DNA from: Chaunax sp. Z400
Taxonomy: Eukaryota > Chordata > Actinopteri > Lophiiformes > Chaunacidae
Assembly: GCA_037577475.1 (NCBI GenBank)
Contig: CM075187.1
Span: 23,528,810-23,592,809, forward strand
Length of the DNA: 64,000 nt
Direction: 5' to 3'
Of this stretch, positions 13,258-25,600 are shown piece after piece; positions within the stretch are counted from its first letter, which is position 1, and each line of letters starts with the position of its first letter. A program made the position numbers and the translations under genes. The notes under the pieces are model-generated. The model searched no databases. It was not told the DNA's origin and was given only the letters and a program-made list of their open reading frames with translations.

Positions 13258-14559
13258 CTCTGTGACTTCACCCACGGTTAGAGTAGTATAAATGAGCAGA
13301 CCCAAGTCGGCGCTATTCAACTTGGGGGGAAATTAAGATGCTGGAGGGCCTTTTGAAGATAATTAAAGAGCACAGAGCGGCAGCCTCCAGAGAGAGACTG
13401 CAGACATGTTCAATACCGAGACTAATGGAGCTAATTTCCAGTACATTATTCATGTAAAACACAGGCCCTTACTTAGCTATGTATTTTCTATTTCTCCTCT
13501 TGCTATCCTCTTAAGCCACACTGGCCCGCACATACACAGATTAACCACACTGACTCGCTGCATCAACGTAATTAACCTTGTCCCTGCACTGCGTGGGTCA
13601 AACCATCATTGTAAACAAACTTAATCCACACAGGAAAATCAAAAAATAGAACTCCTTTTAAAAAGCCAGGTGGCCAAGAACTGGTCCCTCAGGGCTGCCC
13701 AGAATCCAGGCCCTCTATCGTAGTGGAAAGGCATTATGACCTTGAACCGTGTCACCATTCGCAACCACATCTCAGTAGAGGACATTAACCCCACCCTCAA
13801 GCTGTCTAACTCGTCCTTTCACATTAATGAGTTCACAAAAAAATACATTTCTACAGTTCTAAGCTTATGGCTAATTAAATGCCTCCCCAGACAGGAAATT
13901 AGTCCCTGCTTTAATCACACCCAGTCAAGGTTGCCAATCTTTTGTCAGCGTTGGTGAATTCCCACCTAGATCAATTGCTCTCCTGTCCCGTTGAACGGTG
14001 GCTTTGGGAACGGTCTTTGCATGCTGCATCATTAACCTAGGCAGCTAATTAGAAGCTGTGCTCTGATCAATAGCCAAGTTGATTGCTGGCTGGGTAATGT
14101 AGCCCCAGAGGAGACTGAAACACTTCAGGCGCCTTCAGGAATTTGTCAGCAACACTGATGCTGGGTAAACAAAGTAATCAACGGCTGCACTCGACGGCGA
14201 CGTGATCTGTACCTCGACACTCTTGTCTGTGCCTGCGTGTGTGCGAAGGAGGATTGCTCCCTTTTGTGCCCTCTTTGAGAGAGGTAGAAGGAAATCAAAA
14301 AGGCCACCATGTACTTTTTTAGATTCAAGGAGTGATGAGGCTGACAGCCAGTCAAGAGAGAGTGGGAGACGTAGAGGGGAGGAGGGTGGAAGTGAAAGTC
14401 AAACCTGATTAGGCCCACCTGCAGGTTTCCTTTTCCTTCCATCTCGTCACCCTGATTGCTTTTGCTTGGTGGCAGGTCCCCTCTCTCCTCCCCCCATCCT
14501 CACGCTAACCCACCCACGTCCTGTCACTGTTGACCTCAGCGCACTGCTAATGCCCCTTT
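13258..14559. other. Intronic sequence, no gene recognised
   Basis: Non-repetitive sequence with several TAATTA-type motifs. No supported exon. Confidence 0.4.
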
Positions 14560-15062
14560 GGCCAATCAGCATGCTTGCCCTGGCGGCGGCAGGGTAATTA
14601 AAAGGGAATTGTGTCAACTTGGCATGTGAGCTGGTGGGCATGAGGGTAGACAAACAGTGTCTCGGCTGCCTTGCCTCCCTTCCTCTCCCAGCCAGGTGGC
14701 AGCGTACAGGACCTGTCAGATTAGCTGATGACCCTTTTAATTCCAGCCAAGCCGGGGGCCATAATTGATATTTACTGGGAAAGGTTAATTGTAGCAGTGA
14801 TCTGCTTAAATTACAGTGGAGATCAGGAGAGCGGAGCCAGCTAGCGCATGTGCCACCGGGGGAGCTGCTTCATGCAAACTGCTAGTCAAACGGATTACAC
14901 CCTGCGGCCATCGCCACTGTATTCTAATGTGGGGAAGTAGCATGGGACATTCTGATTGGCTGGTGCTCCACCGGCAAAGAGTCTTTCTTGCTGAGCTCGC
15001 CAACCTCCCATCTGGCTGGGAATTTGGGTGCATGCCAACTGTGGGTCTTGATGGCTTGCAAT
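14560..15062. promoter_or_regulatory. Candidate conserved non-coding element
   Basis: Repeat-free and compositionally complex, with a CCAAT box (GGCCAATCAG near 14559-14568) and clusters of homeodomain-type cores (GGTAATTAAAAG, CCTTTTAATTCC, CATAATTGATAT, GGTTAATTG). This resembles developmental enhancers in long introns of transcription-regulator genes. Conservation cannot be tested here. Confidence 0.3.
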
Positions 15063-15447
15063 AAAATAGGCCATCCATGTTTGTGTAAGGGTTCCCTTGA
15101 TGTGTGATGTGGGTGGCTGAATGCATATTTTGGCATTTGTGCATGATATTTTGTGACAATATTTGATATTTGAGTATTTTTTACGACCATAAAGGAACAG
15201 GAAGACATAAAGTAATATTCCCAAAATTTTTATTTTGGTAGGGGTGGAAGTATTTATATTATTTAGCATTGTCTTCTCACACTTCATGCTACATGGTTTA
15301 CCTGAATTCTGACCACGGGGAGCTGTTTTTGGCCTTACATTAGCTAATGAATGTTCTGGATGGACTGGAGTGGATTAGGATGTCAGACATTAGTACGCTG
15401 TTGAAACTTGAAACCTCATACTCATTATACCCCTTTAACAACATTAT
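15063..15447. other. Intronic spacer, nothing recognised
   Basis: A/T-rich intronic DNA leading into the TA/TATG microsatellite. The overlapping minus-strand open frames here have no recognisable domain. Confidence 0.4.
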
Positions 15448-15457
15448 GTACATATAC

Positions 15458-15523
<66 letters not shown>

Positions 15524-15535
15524 GTGTATATATAT

Positions 15536-15580
<45 letters not shown>

Positions 15581-15658
15581 CATATATATATATACATATA
15601 TATATACGTATATATATATATATATACGTATGTATGTATATATATGTATGTATGTATG

Positions 15659-15704
<46 letters not shown>

Positions 15705-15793
15705 TGTATGTATGTATGTATGTATGTATATATATATGTATGTATGTATGTATATATATATGTATATATATATATGTATGTATATATATATAT
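15448..15793. repeat. Compound (TA)n/(TATG)n microsatellite
   Basis: About 346 bp of alternating TA dinucleotides and TATG/TACA tetranucleotides, giving Tyr-Ile-rich artefactual open frames on both strands. It can fold back on itself and is likely length-polymorphic. Confidence 0.97.
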
Positions 15794-18516
15794 CTCATTT
15801 CATACCGTATGTAAGTTGAGGCTAAGGTAAGCAGAAAAACAATCTAGCTATTAATAACTTTTTCTTTGTCCTGTCTTTTAAATCAGTGAAACTCTAATTA
15901 ATATTTAGTCATCTGAATCTGCATGATTATTGTTGTACACAGCCACAGTAACTAGACTAGATTGACAACTAGATTGTTGCTGCTGCGTTCCTGTTGCTGG
16001 CATGACGAGCAATAGTGGGCTGAGGTTTGGGGTTGCAGGTGTTTTTGCTACAGCCAGTTCTGCTTTGCATTCAACCAAATCACAAACTGACTCTGAGCTC
16101 TGAGGCACCACGCACTTTTCCTCAGTTTAAGAATAGATGGACCATGGCCAATTGAAAGTCATTCGAAGCCATTGTAATTATGCTGTATATACATAGCTGC
16201 CCAACCTCCGGAGGTGGTTTTAAAATGCTATGTTTGTGGATGAATTAAGATTTAATTCAAAGCATACAATTACTTGTTATGTCACTTATAATGTCCGATG
16301 ACATGTCTTGTCCATCATCGGGACACGCAACTCTCACTGGGTCCACGTTGTTCATGACACCTGTAAATAGGTCAAAGGATAAACGTATCAATCCCCGAAG
16401 GGCAAATTCTTGTGCAGCCAGCAGAAGATAAAACAACATAAAACAGACAACAATAATAAATTTAACAATCAGACATCAAAAATGCAACAGTCAATAAAAA
16501 CAGATCTAAGATGAAAACACTGAAAATAGTTAGACATAAATAAATTAAAAAAACAATGTCAAAATAGTTACAATTAAATGAATAAAAAAACAATGGGCAC
16601 AAGAAAAGGGGCTATGAAAAAAATAAGAAATATATAGTAATTGGGCTTCATTAAAATGATAAAATAATTACATTGAGTCATTTAAAAGGACACAAAGGAG
16701 TTTTTAAGCCCACTCGTCCTCCTCTTAGGAATGATATATAGTCCGGACGGCAGCAGCTTAAAATCCTGAGTCATGGGATGGCTAGAATCAGACAGAAATG
16801 GTCCAGGCCTTCCTCAAAGTCCTGACCTTATGCAGGTCAGTAAGGTCCTGCAAGATTGTGCCTGCAATTTTACCACAGACTTTGACAATACCTTGTAATC
16901 TTTAGGTTGAATTTCAGAATCTTACTAGCATAATTTTAGCTTTCTAGATATAAGTTGAGGCCGTGAACTAAGTCAGCAACACTGCGTGCAGTTGACAAAT
17001 AGTAAACCTAAATTGACAGCATAGTGTTTAAAAAAATTTTCACGAAGTACTGATAGGTGATGCGTAATGATGGCCTCAGCCTGAAGTACAGTGTTAAATC
17101 AGATCAAATGAGCTCTATGTGATAGCCTACAAGGTATCGTAAGAGTTCAAGGGTTTATGGAATAATGGATAAATGGGAAATAATCGCACAACAGCGCCGC
17201 ATCGATGTCCCTTCTCTACAACGTCTTGTTTTTTTTTTGTTCACACTGAACAACACAAGGGTGAAACGACGCCGCTCTGGTGTGTGATTTTAAATAGCGT
17301 GCTGGAATGTGTGACATTTAACACAGCAGCATTGTAGCATTATCAGGGGGGAAAAAAAGGCTTTGTCCTCCTTCGTTGGGTCGTCGATACTGAGTGTTCT
17401 GCATCCTCTCTGATTTGAACCCAGTCCAGTTTCATCTTGCTCATAGCAACATAAATACAACTTACAAAGAACCCCTTCAGTCTTTAGTCTTTAGTCATAT
17501 ATCCTTCTCATCCTCTGGTGGCAGAAGCTGCACACTACAACAGATCTCCCCAATACAGCATCTCTGTATCAGTTTAATAGAGTAGTGTGTGTTTTTCATG
17601 GTCTTAAAAACAACGCACTCTGGATTTCTAAATTCCCGGCCATATTGTCATACCTTGTTACTGCCAAAGCCTACTGTGTACCCATAGTGTTCTGTTCCTC
17701 TCAGTATGGTATGAAACCAACTCCGCCATGTCATTCTCAGTTTATTAACATTAGGTTGTGGCATGGGTTCATAGTGTATTGAGAAGCCTGCTTATTCTCA
17801 TGACCTCATGGCTGAATGTCAAACTACATAACTGAAAAGTTATGTCCCTGGTTTGAGTAATGACAGGAGGTCTTGTTCTACGCGTCTCTCTCCCCTCATT
17901 TCTCTCTCCTGACAGTCCAAAATAATGGCAAAATAACAAAAACATCTTCAGGATAGCGAAAAGCCTGCTGATTTAGTGCATTCATGCGCTGGTGGTAAAC
18001 ATTCATAAGCCACTGTATGTTTGAAAAACATTCTCAGATGGCATGGATCAGTGTCAGTATGAATATGAGTAGAATTCTCTATTCCCCTTCTTTCATCCAC
18101 ATTATACATGCAATGATGGCATAGCTGTGACACAAATAATGGCTAACATGATGTTCTGCTATTAAACACATTTGGCTCTGACCAAAATGAAAGAAAAACG
18201 AATCTGAGAAATGAAAGCTGTGCAAACACACAAAATCAAAATAAGACTGTTGTTTTTTTAAAGGATTGTATTGCAAAGAGACCCTGGTATGGTCTTTTAA
18301 TATACAACATTTTTTTCTCCTTATCACTTTCTATTAAGCCACTCTGCAGTGGTTTATAGTTTTATCAGAGCAGCTTTTAAGATTATATTTTATTCTCTTC
18401 AAATGGATGAAAAATGAGCACAAATCACTGCCTCTCCGTGTATTGTGCTTAGTTGTGGTTCGTTTCATGTGGTAAGAACATAATCCGAAGATGTCCTCTT
18501 CTCTTGTTTCCTGCAG
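15794..18516. other. Intronic sequence upstream of first exon
   Basis: Includes an A-rich patch (16430-16680), then a segment near 16735-16890 (CCGGACGGCAGCAGC, GTCCAGGCCTTCCTC, GACCTTATGCAGGTC) that may be an old repeat I could not name. The 3' end carries the polypyrimidine tract and acceptor of the 18517 exon. Confidence 0.4.
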
Positions 18517-18618
18517 ATCAAGCCTTTGGCACTGCGTCCAGTCAAAGTCAGCGAGGCCGACGCAGTGCAGGAGCTCAGCCGACCTCATAGGAGCAACTCC
18601 AAAGAGCAGCTCAGCGAG
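18517..18618 (+). CDS. fbrsl1: AUTS2-family internal exon, 34 codons
   Basis: Internal coding exon of 102 nt, in phase 0 at both ends. It has a strong acceptor (a pyrimidine run ending in TTTCCTGCAG) and a GAG|GTGAGT donor. It encodes IKPLALRPVKV...SRPHRSNSKEQLSE. Human AUTS2, as I recall it, has a 34-residue block beginning LKP and ending HRSSSRERLSD. The two align end to end without gaps, at about one third identity that is concentrated in the HRSxSxExLS tail. The family (AUTS2, FBRSL1, FBRS) consists of largely disordered nuclear proteins that associate with non-canonical PRC1 and regulate transcription, notably in neural development. The Ser/Arg/Lys-rich tail is typical of a disordered, phosphorylatable segment. 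The low identity to AUTS2 suggests the paralogue fbrsl1 or a diverged teleost auts2 copy. Family assignment is fairly confident; the exact paralogue is not. Confidence 0.75.
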
Positions 18619-20046
18619 GTGAGTCCTCGGAGGAGACCTTTCCCCTTTTCACAGACCTCCGACAGAGAGCAAGGCTATCCGCTTTCACAGGCCGAGGCAG
18701 GGGACCCCGAGGTGGGATATACAGAGCGAGGCGGACGACGGCAACATGGAGGCTTAGATCAGAGGGCAGCTGGTGCAGTAGCTCCTGCTGTTTCCAACTA
18801 TCACCTCATAAATCCCCTGTGCACTGGGGAAAAAGACAGGTTTGCTCGCAACACATAGACGGGAAATGATTAGACGGGTAACACAGCATCACCTAGTTGG
18901 CCTGGCATTATTTAAAGCATGGCAGGGTTAAATGTAGACATGACCTAATGCAGCTCAGCCAGGTGTGGGCTGACCTCACCGACCCCAGAATGGAACGAGT
19001 TAAAGAAACTGCTCCAATTATCCGGCGCCGGCGTATCCATATGCCAGCCTGTTGAGAGGATCAGTAGGTGGCAAAGTGAAAATGGAAGCCAGGCGTTGGT
19101 TCAGCATATGGGATGAAATAATGCAATTTAGATACAGGGGAAGTAATGAGAATTTATGCGAAATCCAAAGTGGCTCATTTTAAATGAACGTAGAAATATG
19201 CTTCCTAACTAATGCCTGTCAAGCCGGCCTCGCAAAACTAAATTCAATCAGACCGCTCATTTAGCTGACGAAAGCAGGAGGAGAGGGAGAGAAAGAGAGA
19301 GAAAGAAAGGAGTAAGGAAAATATGCAGCTTCCTTTTCCAGCAGGGGTAAAGTGACGGAAAGAAAAATATTTTAATGAATTTATACAAAGTATGTTGTTA
19401 TAAGCTATTCAGCACGACAAAAATCACCCAGCCTAATTTTCTTTTCTTTTTTTTTTGCATCTTCATCCTCTATTCTCTAAGCCTTGCTGCTCTGTTTCTC
19501 TTCCGCACCGTCCCCCCTCTTCCCCTCATACTATATCTCTTGAATTTGTGTAAAAGGCTGTCTTTTAATGAAAAAGTAAAGAGGAAGAGGCAGGCTAGTC
19601 GGATAAAAGATCGAAGCTGGTTGACAGCTCTGACAGGAATATATGACAACCATCCAGAAGCAGAGGGGGGGGGGCGCATGAATGATGGGGGTGGTAGAGA
19701 GAGTGAGGGCGGAAGTGGCGGCAGTCGCAGGAAAGGGTGGGGTGGGGATGGCACTGTTGAAAATTGCTCACATAGTAATCGCCAATGGTGTTAGATGTGG
19801 CATGTCTCTCTAATCTGCTGCCAAATAAATGGTCCACAGACACTGATTGTTGTTGCTACAACATCCATATCTCTTTATCTCTCTCTCTCTCCGCCTGTCT
19901 TCATCTTTCTCTTTCTCTTTCCCTGCATCTGTCCGTCCAGAAAAGCCTGGACATGCAGCACAGTGAGATTCCTCCCCGACGCCGTGCCGCGGTCTCCCTG
20001 TGTTTCTTATTTTTTCCCAGGTCCATGAAATCTCCACCGCCACACT

Positions 20047-20240
20047 GAGAGCACAGCTAATTTTCCTAAAACACGCTCCCCCACATCAAAGTGGCTCCCA
20101 AGCTTTAAGAGCTCTTAACTAATGATGCCGCATCTGCAATGAGTAAAATGGATTTCTCCTGCCTTACAGCCAGAGCAAGTAGAGACAAATGCGACATGCG
20201 GACGCGCCCGCCTGTAAAAACAGTCATGCATCAATTTGGG
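20047..20240. promoter_or_regulatory. Candidate conserved non-coding element
   Basis: Repeat-free intronic stretch with motif-rich composition (AAGCTTTAAGAGCTCTTAAC, TAATGATGCCGCATC, ATGAGTAAAATGG). AAGAGCTCTT at its centre is a perfect palindrome. Low confidence without alignment. Confidence 0.25.
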
Positions 20241-20838
20241 AACAGGGAGTAAAAAAAAAAAAAAAAGCAGGGGATGCTGTTTGTTCATTGCCATGGTTGG
20301 GTCTTTATCTGTTTATTTTGACTAGGTAATTGTGCCTGCAGTGCAGTGGGCCCCCGGCACTAAGCCACATAGGGATTATGGAAATATGAGGTGGCGGAGG
20401 GGGCGGGTTCCACTTCATCTGTGTCCTGCGGAGGAGAGGGTAGCAGTTGTGATGCTGTCAGAGACTCTGACATCCTCCTGTATACACACACCCAGCTACC
20501 TGATCTCCCTGCCACTGAGGGCCGACATATTTGCATCCTCACCATCCCTCAAATGGCTCCAATTGGCCCACTTCTTGGCCTGCCTCCTGGAACTACATGA
20601 AGCACCAGTCCGGGTTGGTAGAAGATGGACTGGACCCTCCCCTCTTGTCACTATGTTTTTTGTCTTTTTTGTTTTTTTGGTGTGGGGGGGTTTTTAAGGA
20701 GAGTGGAGGAGGGGCCATGGAAATGGGGAGAGGATTAGGGGTGGATTTAGCAACATTTCTCTTCTCCAGGGCTGTTTAGTTAACCCTTAAATGCCGCCAG
20801 ATCCCACCCCATCCCTCTCCTCACCAACCACCGTAACC

Positions 20839-20839
20839 A

Positions 20840-20871
<32 letters not shown>
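20839..20871. repeat. (CA)n microsatellite
   Basis: About 16 CA units in the intron. Confidence 0.95.
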
Positions 20872-20873
<2 letters not shown>

Positions 20874-20904
20874 AGCCTCCTCCTCCCCCACACTCCCTCT
20901 CTGG

Positions 20905-21130
20905 GGCGGGTTTTTAAATCCTTTTGAAGTCCTAAGCGCTGCAAAAATCCATTGAGAGCCATGTATAATGGCTTTTAAGAGAGAGTGTTTAGCTGGATGC
21001 CGACCCTATGGCTTATGAACCGCTGGCGTTTTAATGGATCCCCCCCCCCCATTCCCTCCCCTGTTTTCCTCCCTTCACCGGCACTAAATCCAATGGATTG
21101 TCCCTCATTATCATTTAAATAAGCCTCTCT
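20905..21130. promoter_or_regulatory. Candidate conserved non-coding element
   Basis: Repeat-free stretch with an orderly, non-random look (AAAAATCCATTGAGAGCC, ATGTATAATGGCTTTTAAG, CTATGGCTTATGAACC, GGCGTTTTAATGG), interrupted by a C-run at 21043-21052. Inferred from composition only. Confidence 0.25.
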
Positions 21131-22886
21131 TTCTACTCAGAATGCTCCAAGTTGAATGAACTCTACATAGTAAAGCTAATTCCATATGGCCTTGGCCTCC
21201 TAGCACCTATGCGCATATGCACTCTCACACACACAAACACATGCACATACACACATATTTAAGTGCACTCACAACATGCGCACACACAGAGACAACAGAC
21301 CAAATTCTCACTGGAACATACTTTTGGCCCTTGTTATTCCCAGATTTTGCCTCTGTGCAGTTATTCCTCCCCTCTCTCCTGGTCTCCTCCCTGGTCGTGG
21401 TATTGAAGGGAGCAGAGGGTTTGAGCAGAGCGAGAATAGCCTTTTGATTCCCGCAGAGTTTGCTTTCCGGTTCACGGCGGGACTCCTCCCTAATCGTCAC
21501 CACAGGAGCTGTCCTGCGAATGAGTGGGGCACAGAGGCGTTGATGAGGGCTGAGGCCTAGAGCAGGTGTGGAAGAATACATGAGGGGCTTTGGGAGGGTG
21601 CAAAACAAGGGAGGCCGTGGTAGTGACGGCGTGTGGGGGGGGGCGTCATTTGGATTGAAGGTGGACCTATGGAAGAAATTGGTCTAGCAGAAAAGTCCCG
21701 TCTATAGACCGGGAGCGGGAGAGAATTTGCCAATCTGGATGGAGGAATAAAAGAAGTGAAAAGTGGATGTGGAGGGAGGGATTTGGGGGATTGGTATTCG
21801 TGCTGGGCGCTGACAGATCGAGCCAGAGAACAGAACAAACCCCAGCTTTTTTTTCTCCATCCTGCTCAGCATTTAGAACACAAGGGGAGTTTGATTGGCC
21901 AAAGCACATCTCTAAATGCACAAAGAGATATTTAACTACAAATGGGGCTGATACAACATAAGGAAGAATGTTTAACTTGGTTCCAAAGTGTGACACACAC
22001 TATTTTAAGAATAAATTTGATTGTTTTTATAACAAAGGCTTAATGATGAATATGAACTATATAAAGGACATAGAGGCTTTTGATATTATCTCTTCTTTTT
22101 ATGCCCGATATTTGCAGATTATATATCTTATTCAGTACTGTTGGTTTTGAGTGCAACGCAAATACTTGGACAATCATCGGATGGAATAAGAAGAGAATCC
22201 AACACCTTTGGCTCACAGGGTACCTGGGCTGTTGCTGGTGTTGTTTCTTCTTTGGATTAGGCAGACTAGAAGCTACAATGGTGTATTGCTGCCCACTACC
22301 CCATTTGTTATTAATGCTCCTTTTGACAGTTATATATTTCTTAATATAGTTTAATATTATGCTGATAATTGCATCCGTTTCTTCCAGGTTGAGTAAAAAC
22401 AGTTCCTCTAGCTGCTCCCACGTCTTTTATTTTTATTACTTACTACATTTACAGCACACAGTACACTAAAAGACACTGGATTACCAGTGTCAACTTCCAG
22501 ATACCAATATGGATTCAAAAGTGAACCATTCCCAACCTTAATCAATATACATTTAAACAGCCATAGCGTGACTACCGTGCACCGTTTTAATCATAGTTTT
22601 GCCAAATAATTAAGTTTTCCCACTGTGTATTTCTGTGACAACTGACAACAAATTAAGTCTCTCAGCAGGACGTGAGTGATTGTTTTTAGAGCGAGTGCCG
22701 CTCAACTACCCCCATGTTGGAAGCGAGAATGTATGGGAGTGATGTGTGCGGGCGTGAGGTACATGGCAGGGCGGGTAAAAGGTTAACGTGAATATTGATA
22801 TTAAAGCGGCGCTGCTTCATCATGTCTGTGTCAGCGAGTGAAACGCTCCTTAAAGGTCATCCCTGTTCTCCTCTCTCTCCCCACAG

Positions 22887-22922
22887 AGTTCCACTCACTC
22901 GCTGTCAGGCCGTGGCTACTCG
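22887..22922 (+). CDS. fbrsl1: AUTS2-family microexon, 12 codons
   Basis: Microexon of 36 nt, in phase 0 at both ends. The acceptor is a long pyrimidine run ending in CCCCACAG, and the donor is TCG|GTAAGT. It encodes SSTHSLSGRGYS and joins in frame to the preceding 34-codon exon, giving ...SKEQLSE-SSTHSLSGRGYS. In recalled human AUTS2 the corresponding 12 residues are SSAPSSLGTGYF, directly after the 34-residue block, so both exon length and order are conserved. The intron from the previous exon is about 4.3 kb. The segment is Ser/Gly-rich and probably disordered. The next family residues (an acidic C-D-S-x-S-D stretch) are not found immediately downstream, so at least one further microexon is expected. 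Confidence 0.75.
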
Positions 22923-25109
22923 GTAAGTGGCATTTTCATGCTTCATAGCTTTACGGCAGAATTACAATCTTCAACGACCCGTTTTATGGCCCAGGCGCTC
23001 GACATTTTAATTATGTTAAATAGAGTAATGGAGAAATCATGATATTAGGAACATTAATTCTGGCTGACTGACTGATTAAATTGCAGGAAGGTGTCCTGCG
23101 CTACCTTGGCAAAAAGAGCCCTGTTTTATTGGCATCGATCAGCACCGGTCGCCACTGCTGCAATTTGGCTGTCAAGAGTTTAATGTCTTCTTCCTCTGAC
23201 TGGCAATGGAGGATCCTTTTCCTCACGTATATGACAATATGCCTAAAAGGCTTTTAAAGGCCTTTGTGTCTCTGCAATAAATGACTGTCTCACCACCACA
23301 GAAAAGCATGCGCATTCATACCTTAAGGAAGACCCGTAGCAGTGAAACATGTCATAGTAGGACTCACTGAGATGGTTTTTGCCGTAGAATGTCGTTCAAG
23401 GTAAATGTGTCAGAGGAATATTTAGCGATGCCTTGGAAAACGCCAACCTTATCCTTTCAAGCTTACACTAGCTCTCAAATTGTCATAGCAGGACTATTTT
23501 TATCCCTTGAAAGCATCTGTTGCCTTGCCCCAGCGCGTGTTCGAGCCGTAAATTTGTGCTCTTCCCCTCCCATTGTTTCAATGATGTGTTTTGTCTCTGG
23601 ATAATTGAAACAGCGGTCGTCCTTTATGTCCTTTGCTTAAAGGGGAACTCATGAGGAACATTCTTTAAAGTGTGCTACTTTTAGCTGATGAGTGGCATAT
23701 GGCAGTTCTTATTGCAGCTTGGAAGCAATCATCCCGACAAACAAAACAACTATAAATGGTTTGTCATCGTTAATCTGCCTCAAAGGACGGCAGTTAAAGC
23801 GCTGAACAAAGCCTAACTTCAAAAGACTCCGATCTCTTTGCAAGCTTTTTTTTTATTTTGTTTTAATAGAACATGTCACATTCCTATTCTCCAGTGCCGC
23901 ATACTCACAGATGGATGAAAACAAACAAGACCTTCCAAAAAAGCTGGTGTAGCCCTTTGGCTCGAGCTGTCAGTTTGAGTCGGGAAGGAACGAGAGTTTC
24001 TCTTTATCTGAAAGGAGGAGAATTGAGAGAGAGAGAGATGGAGGTGGTGGGGGTGTTGTGGTGGTAGTGAGGGGGCGGGAGCATTATTCAAGCAAAGGAA
24101 AGTCCAGTAACGAGGGCAGGAAGTTTCACGTTGTCTGGTTTCCACTCTGGCTATGCGATGGTGCTATCTGCCGCGTTTGTAGCCTCTGGGCACCTCCTGG
24201 GTGCTGAGCTCTGACTCTCAATCTGCTCTGCTGCTGGGCCCGCTTGATTTCTGGGGTCTCCTTATCTGTAAGTGCTTCAGGCTTTACAATATGATGGTTT
24301 CAAAGGAGGGGGCATGAGGTGTGGGGTCGGGGGGGGCTCCGGGGAACTGCCAGGCAGAGGCTGACTGGTTATGGGAGGGGGGAGTAGCACAAGAAGTCCA
24401 AGGGTTGGGTAGAGCATTATGGCTGGAGGAAGCGGAAGAGGAAGAAAGAGGCTATGTGTGTGGGTGGAGGGCTGTTTGTGAGGTGGTGAGGGGTTGTGGG
24501 AGGGTCAGCGAGGCAAGCTTACAAGCGTAGGCAGTGCCACCGGCCACCAATAGCATAGACAGGGCTATCAGCTGGTTGGCCGCTGGTGCTGATCGCCATC
24601 TACTGCTCTGGCTCTCCACAAACACTCAAACAATCATGCTGCTAGACGGGGGCTGGTTATCTGTCACAAGGCACTAAGAGGTAAAAAAGGCAATCTCTCC
24701 TGACAGTTTGTTTTCTACTTCCATAGGAGATAACGAACGCCTCTGCTTGTTTATGCATCCATATGGCTCCCCTGTTGCCTGCCAGGCTTAAATGGCCTCA
24801 TTTGAAAGGTTTACCCAAGAGTGTAAAGGAAGGTTGTGGGCTTTAGTGCCAGAAAAAAAGAAACGGGAGCCATCAAAATGTTTTGGACACAGCAAATTAC
24901 TTTAATACCGTGTTCAATCAATCAATCATGCTGCATCATTGTCAAGTATAAGCTGTAAACATTCTCCATATCCTGCACATATAGTAATACAACATTATAA
25001 TACTACTTAACATGTTTGTGTTGACATAGTTTGTTATCCATTTGACAACTGGTGTAATCTAAACTAATTATTATTGATATTATTATTGAGTTAACCTTTT
25101 AACTATTGC
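22923..25109 (+). other. Intron after the 12-codon exon, first part
   Basis: Starts with a consensus GTAAGT donor. No exon encoding the expected acidic CDSxSD block was recognised by eye. A purine-rich G-run region lies at 24305-24500. Confidence 0.5.
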
Positions 25110-25600
25110 AACTCTAACTTGATGAGGAACTTTGGTGAGCTTATACTGTAAGAAATTACTTCACATAAATCCTTTTGGATGTGTGCTCTTTGCCATTTGA
25201 AAATAGCATGAACTCGGATTTGTCTGCATTTAAAACCAATTTAAGTTCAGCTAAATGAGACTGAATAACATGAAAAGCAGACTGCAGAAATTCAAGGGTT
25301 TGCACAACTGAAGGTGATGAGCATTAGATAAATATCATCTGCATAAAAGTGTAAAGCAGCATTGATAAGTTATTGCAGAGGTTATTTACATATATTGCAG
25401 TGATCCTAATATGGAACCCTGGGGTACACCTTTTGACATAGGAAGGATGGAAAAGGAGGATCCAGCAAAGTGGACACATTGTGTTCTACCAGATAAGTCA
25501 TTTAAAAGCCAACTTACAGCATGTCCATACAATCCAATGTAGAGTCTGCCTAACAAGGTGACACGGTCAACTGTGTCGAAAGCATAGTTCAAAGCAATGA
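25110..25600 (-). mobile_element. L2/CR1-type LINE reverse-transcriptase relic
   Basis: Minus-strand remnant of a non-LTR retrotransposon reverse transcriptase. Reading from 25590 downward one sees AFDTVDRVTLLGRL, a W-L-x(2)-L-S-G-R-T-Q block, then GVPQGSILG at about 25430-25404. In a shifted frame follow LYADDIYLM (about 25348-25322) and LAELKLVLNADKSEFMLFS. This block order is that of the palm region with its YADD catalytic motif, and the wording resembles the L2 clade. A stop and frameshifts separate the blocks and both ends of the element are missing, so it is dead. Confidence 0.8.

Larger units (their letters stand above)
18619..22886 (+). other. Intron between the 34- and 12-codon exons
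   Basis: Intron of about 4.3 kb with GTGAGT donor and CACAG acceptor. It contains a (CA)16 run, a C-run at 21043-21052 and a G-run near 19666-19673. Repeat-free stretches at 20047-20240 and 20905-21130 look like possible conserved non-coding DNA. Confidence 0.6.

Noticed and set aside
15340..15830. Several 140-155 codon Tyr-Ile-rich frames on both strands
   Set aside because: They are translations of the TA/TATG microsatellite.
16735..16890. Possible old repeat or LINE-derived segment
   Set aside because: Suggestive wording but no recognisable protein block or repeat ends.
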